Source: Desulfuromonadaceae bacterium (GTDB lineage Bacteria > Desulfobacterota > Desulfuromonadia > Geobacterales > Pseudopelobacteraceae). From it: a stretch of DNA of 7,950 bases. The DNA is taken from assembly GCA_028686145.1 (NCBI GenBank), contig JAQUCQ010000147.1:1-7950 (forward strand), in the 5' to 3' direction. Made by a program: the position numbers and the translations under genes. The notes beneath the pieces were generated by a model. That model was not told where the DNA came from and did not search any database. It worked only from the letters and a program-made list of their open reading frames with translations. Of this stretch, positions 5,723-7,950 are shown one piece after another. Positions within the stretch are counted from its first letter, which is position 1, and each line of letters opens with the position of its first letter.

Positions 5723-6855
5723 GTATTCCCCTTGAGAATCCGATTGTAATAATAATCAAGTGATTTGTCTTGGGATTCCCACGTATATTTCTCTTTAAAA
5801 TTCAACAAACCACACACACCCATGTTTTTTGCTTCTTCAGTATTATCAATCAGATATATTATTTTTTCAGAAAAGCTTTCTACTGAATCCGGAGTTGCCA
5901 GTAGACCTCCACCAGTGGTCTCGATATAAAATCTATTTGATGGGAGATCAGAAGCAACAATTGGTATTCCGCCAGCCATGTATTCGAACAATTTTGTTGG
6001 AATAGCTTTTACCTGTTTTGGTACATTCATATTCGGCGAAATACCTATTTTTGCTTCATTTATGTGAATCATAAGCTCATGAGAAGGAAGATTTTGGAGG
6101 ATATGGAAATTACCATTTAACAGCACCCCGCCAGATTCTCCAAGTATATGTTCTCGGAGGTCTAGGTTATTACCAAATCTGTCAATGCAACTGAAATGAA
6201 TGTCTCTTCGTATAGACAATATGTGTTTTGCTATTTCGACAAACAACAAAGATCCGTTCTCTATATATTGTGATCCAATAAACAATACCTTATTAATACG
6301 ACTGTCGTAATCGTCATTTCTGGTAGTTAATATACTCTCGGAAGCATAATTTTTATGAAGTAGAATATTAGTTGTTTCTGCACTAATTTCATTTCTGATG
6401 CTGTCTACTACAATTATGCAGTTTTTTATGATTCTACTACACAACTTTTGAGTTACTTTAACAAAGTAATATAAGGGCAGTCTGATAATGTTTGGAATCC
6501 AATAACGAACCAGAACCTCTTCGGAATAATTTTCATGGATATCATATATTACAGGTTTAGAATTAAATATATAAAATAAGGTAAATAAGGGGAGTATGTC
6601 CAGGTCGTGAAAATGATAGATATCAGCGTCTGCTTTTATGCTTAATTTTAGAATATTCAGCATGTTTTTAATACGTCCCAACAGTCCAGATTTCAGAGGA
6701 AAGGTGTAAAATTTAAGACTAGGCAGATCTAAAGATTCTGGCCAAGAACTTATTAGTATACAGTCATGACCAAGGCGTTGAATAGACTTGCATAATTTGA
6801 ACAGCCTCGGATCGTTAGGTGGATGAACAGATGTTACAACACATATTTTAGCCAT
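5704..6855 (-). CDS. GT4-type glycosyltransferase (surface polysaccharide)
   Basis: A 383-residue GT-B fold glycosyltransferase, probably family GT4, acting at the cytoplasmic face of the inner membrane on a lipid-linked glycan. The N-terminal half opens with ICVVTSVHPPNDPRLFKLCKSI, an acceptor-side Rossmann start, and contains IYHFHDLD and VIYDIHENYSEE. The C-terminal donor domain begins around VLFIGS (190) and has the nucleotide-sugar region PTKLFEYMAGGIPIVASD (286-303) followed by a GGGLL segment. Hydrophobic stretches at about 88-98 and 120-133 may be membrane-contact surfaces; no signal peptide is seen. It is clearly more AT-rich than its neighbours, as is common for polysaccharide genes exchanged between strains. 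The ribosome site AAGAGA is modest and lies in the duplicated hexamer beside the putative MITE upstream. Donor and acceptor sugars cannot be told from sequence. Confidence 0.88.
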   Translation of the reverse strand: MAKICVVTSVHPPNDPRLFKLCKSIQRLGHDCILISSWPESLDLPSLKFYTFPLKSGLLGRIKNMLNILKLSIKADADIYHFHDLDILPLFTLFYIFNSKPVIYDIHENYSEEVLVRYWIPNIIRLPLYYFVKVTQKLCSRIIKNCIIVVDSIRNEISAETTNILLHKNYASESILTTRNDDYDSRINKVLFIGSQYIENGSLLFVEIAKHILSIRRDIHFSCIDRFGNNLDLREHILGESGGVLLNGNFHILQNLPSHELMIHINEAKIGISPNMNVPKQVKAIPTKLFEYMAGGIPIVASDLPSNRFYIETTGGGLLATPDSVESFSEKIIYLIDNTEEAKNMGVCGLLNFKEKYTWESQDKSLDYYYNRILKGNTCSQPH

Positions 6856-6866
6856 ATAGTTCTCTT

Positions 6867-6989
6867 ACTGAAGTTTAGAGTTTCATGATCTTTGAAAAAG
6901 TTTGCAGAATATTCAAAATTGCCTAAAAGTTATTGACTTGCGACCCGGAAGTATGGGTCGAGCCCTACGGTGTAACTCTAAAGTTCAGT
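6867..6989. mobile_element. Probable MITE (123 bp, 16-bp inverted ends, 6-bp target duplication)
   Basis: The left end ACTGAAGTTTAGAGTT (6867-6882) and right end AACTCTAAAGTTCAGT (6974-6989) are inverted copies matching at 15 of 16 positions. The hexamer TCTCTT lies immediately outside both ends (6861-6866 and 6990-6995), as expected for a target-site duplication. There is no reading frame inside; the interior is AT-rich except for a perfect 6-bp hairpin CGACCC/GGGTCG (6941-6960). It separates the epimerase gene from the glycosyltransferase gene. Removing it and one hexamer would leave a 45-base gap. I did not recognise the parent insertion sequence. Confidence 0.65.
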
Positions 6990-7029
6990 TCTCTTGTTAA
7001 AATGGGTTTTTAGGCTTCTGGACTGACAC

Positions 7030-7950
7030 TTAAATCTGTCTTATAAGTTGGTCAACAATCAGATTGGCGGCATCACCTCCACCGTAAGGTTTAATATTTT
7101 TACCAAAGGAACCGATGCTTTTTCGCAAAGCCGAAAGCACTATATTTACATTCACCGGCGGAGCCAGGCGGTTCCAGCCAGCCTCTACCAACTCCACCCA
7201 TTCGGTTTCATCCCGCAGTGTTACGCATGGTACTTGGTGAAAAAAAGCTTCCTTCTGCACTCCACCTGAATCAGTGGCAATCAGTGCAGCATACTTTTCC
7301 AATTGCACCATATCGAGATAACCTACGGGGTCGATGAGAATCAGGGAAAGTGAATTGTGAATCGTGGTTTGTGAATCGGCATATCCAAGAATTTTTCTTG
7401 TCCGTGGATGAATCGGTAGTATTACCGACACTTCCTTGCTAAATTCGCATAGTGCAGCGAAAATATTCTTCAATCTTTCAGGATTGTCGGTATTTTCCGC
7501 TCGGTGGATAGTGGCAAGGCAATAGTTCCCTGATATAATGCCATGACTGTTTGCCAGAGAGCTCAGAATGCCTCCTTTCTCCGTAACCTGAGTGCCATGA
7601 TACAGGGCAACGTCGTTCATAACATCGCCAACGTTTAGCACAAGAGGGTCGTGAATTGTGGATCGTTTAGGGTTAGGCACTTTGAAACCTTCATTCAAAA
7701 GGTTCTGAACAGCTGTATCTGTCGGGCAGAAGAGGATTGAGCTGATCCGGTCGGTGAGAATGCGGTTAATCTCTTCCGGCATTGCCATATTGAAAGAACG
7801 GAGACCTGCTTCCACATGAGCCACGGGAATCTTCAACTTTACGGCTGACAGTGCACCAGCCAAAGTAGAGTTGGTATCGCCATACACGAGCACGATATCA
7901 GGTTTTTCTTCAAGCAATACTTTTTCTATCTCAATCAGCATGCGACCAGT
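7030..7950 (-). CDS. wecB: WecB-type UDP-N-acetylglucosamine 2-epimerase, non-hydrolysing (5' end beyond window)
   Basis: It interconverts UDP-GlcNAc and UDP-ManNAc (EC 5.1.3.14), supplying ManNAc-type sugars for surface polysaccharide. In the window there are 306 residues plus stop, about four fifths of the usual 370-380. The frame is open to the edge and reads TGRMLIEIEKVL, a conserved internal block, so the ATG at 7941 is not the true start. Visible: VYGDTNSTLAGAL, HVEAGLRS, MPEEINR (substrate and catalytic acidic residues of the family), TIHRAENTDN with the family's active-site histidine, DSGGVQKEA for UDP binding, and a closing GGGDAAN. All key motifs in this portion are intact, so the gene appears functional. 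It is first of the three minus-strand polysaccharide genes here; the next is 174 bases away because of the putative MITE. Confidence 0.93.
   Translation of the reverse strand, partial: TGRMLIEIEKVLLEEKPDIVLVYGDTNSTLAGALSAVKLKIPVAHVEAGLRSFNMAMPEEINRILTDRISSILFCPTDTAVQNLLNEGFKVPNPKRSTIHDPLVLNVGDVMNDVALYHGTQVTEKGGILSSLANSHGIISGNYCLATIHRAENTDNPERLKNIFAALCEFSKEVSVILPIHPRTRKILGYADSQTTIHNSLSLILIDPVGYLDMVQLEKYAALIATDSGGVQKEAFFHQVPCVTLRDETEWVELVEAGWNRLAPPVNVNIVLSALRKSIGSFGKNIKPYGGGDAANLIVDQLIRQI

Noticed and set aside
6941..6960. CGACCC/GGGTCG hairpin as terminator of the epimerase gene
   Set aside because: No T tract follows on either strand, the stem is only 6 bp, and it lies inside the MITE-like element.

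Overview
The window looks like a piece of a Geobacter/Desulfuromonas-type deltaproteobacterial chromosome (Desulfobacterota, Desulfuromonadia). The lineage is inferred from three things: a Myxococcus/Geobacter-style mglB-mglA pair, a divergent AhbD-type radical SAM haem synthase gene (alternative sirohaem-dependent haem pathway), and a tRNA-Phe gene. I could not run a database search.

Layout. (1) 1-1063, minus strand: mglA (cut by the window edge) and mglB, a Ras-like polarity GTPase and its Roadblock partner, behind a good sigma70-type promoter. (2) 1260-2324, plus: ahbD-like radical SAM/SPASM gene. (3) 2333-2491, plus: a complete tRNA-Phe(GAA) unit with near-consensus promoter, encoded CCA and a perfect hairpin terminator. 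(4) 2582-3901, plus: an orphan type I methyltransferase gene hsdM that lost its C-terminus, with no hsdS or hsdR; it looks more GC-rich than its neighbours, and its place just after a tRNA suggests a decayed island. (5) 3893-5129: a complete IS110-group insertion sequence. (6) 5156-7950, minus: surface-polysaccharide genes (hexapeptide acetyltransferase, GT4 glycosyltransferase, UDP-GlcNAc 2-epimerase cut by the window edge), with a probable 123-bp MITE between the last two.

The most interesting object is the IS110 element. Its roughly 250-bp left noncoding end reads as a bridge RNA with two internal-loop hairpins. All four expected guides can be read by eye against the DNA present here: the left target guide matches the hsdM flank, the right target guide pairs with the right flank (one G-U), the left donor guide matches the element's right end over 10 bases, and the right donor guide pairs with the element's left end. 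All converge on a CT core. Joining the two ends through that core, as in the excised circle, creates a TTGACC-17 bp-TATGAT promoter that would fire into the bridge RNA. The guides thus fix the element boundaries, indicate that both flanks are the original target, and imply that hsdM was already truncated before the IS arrived.

The polysaccharide genes probably act together: WecB makes UDP-ManNAc, the GT4 enzyme adds a sugar, and the acetyltransferase decorates the glycan. The 3' end of the GT gene overlaps the acetyltransferase start, indicating translational coupling.
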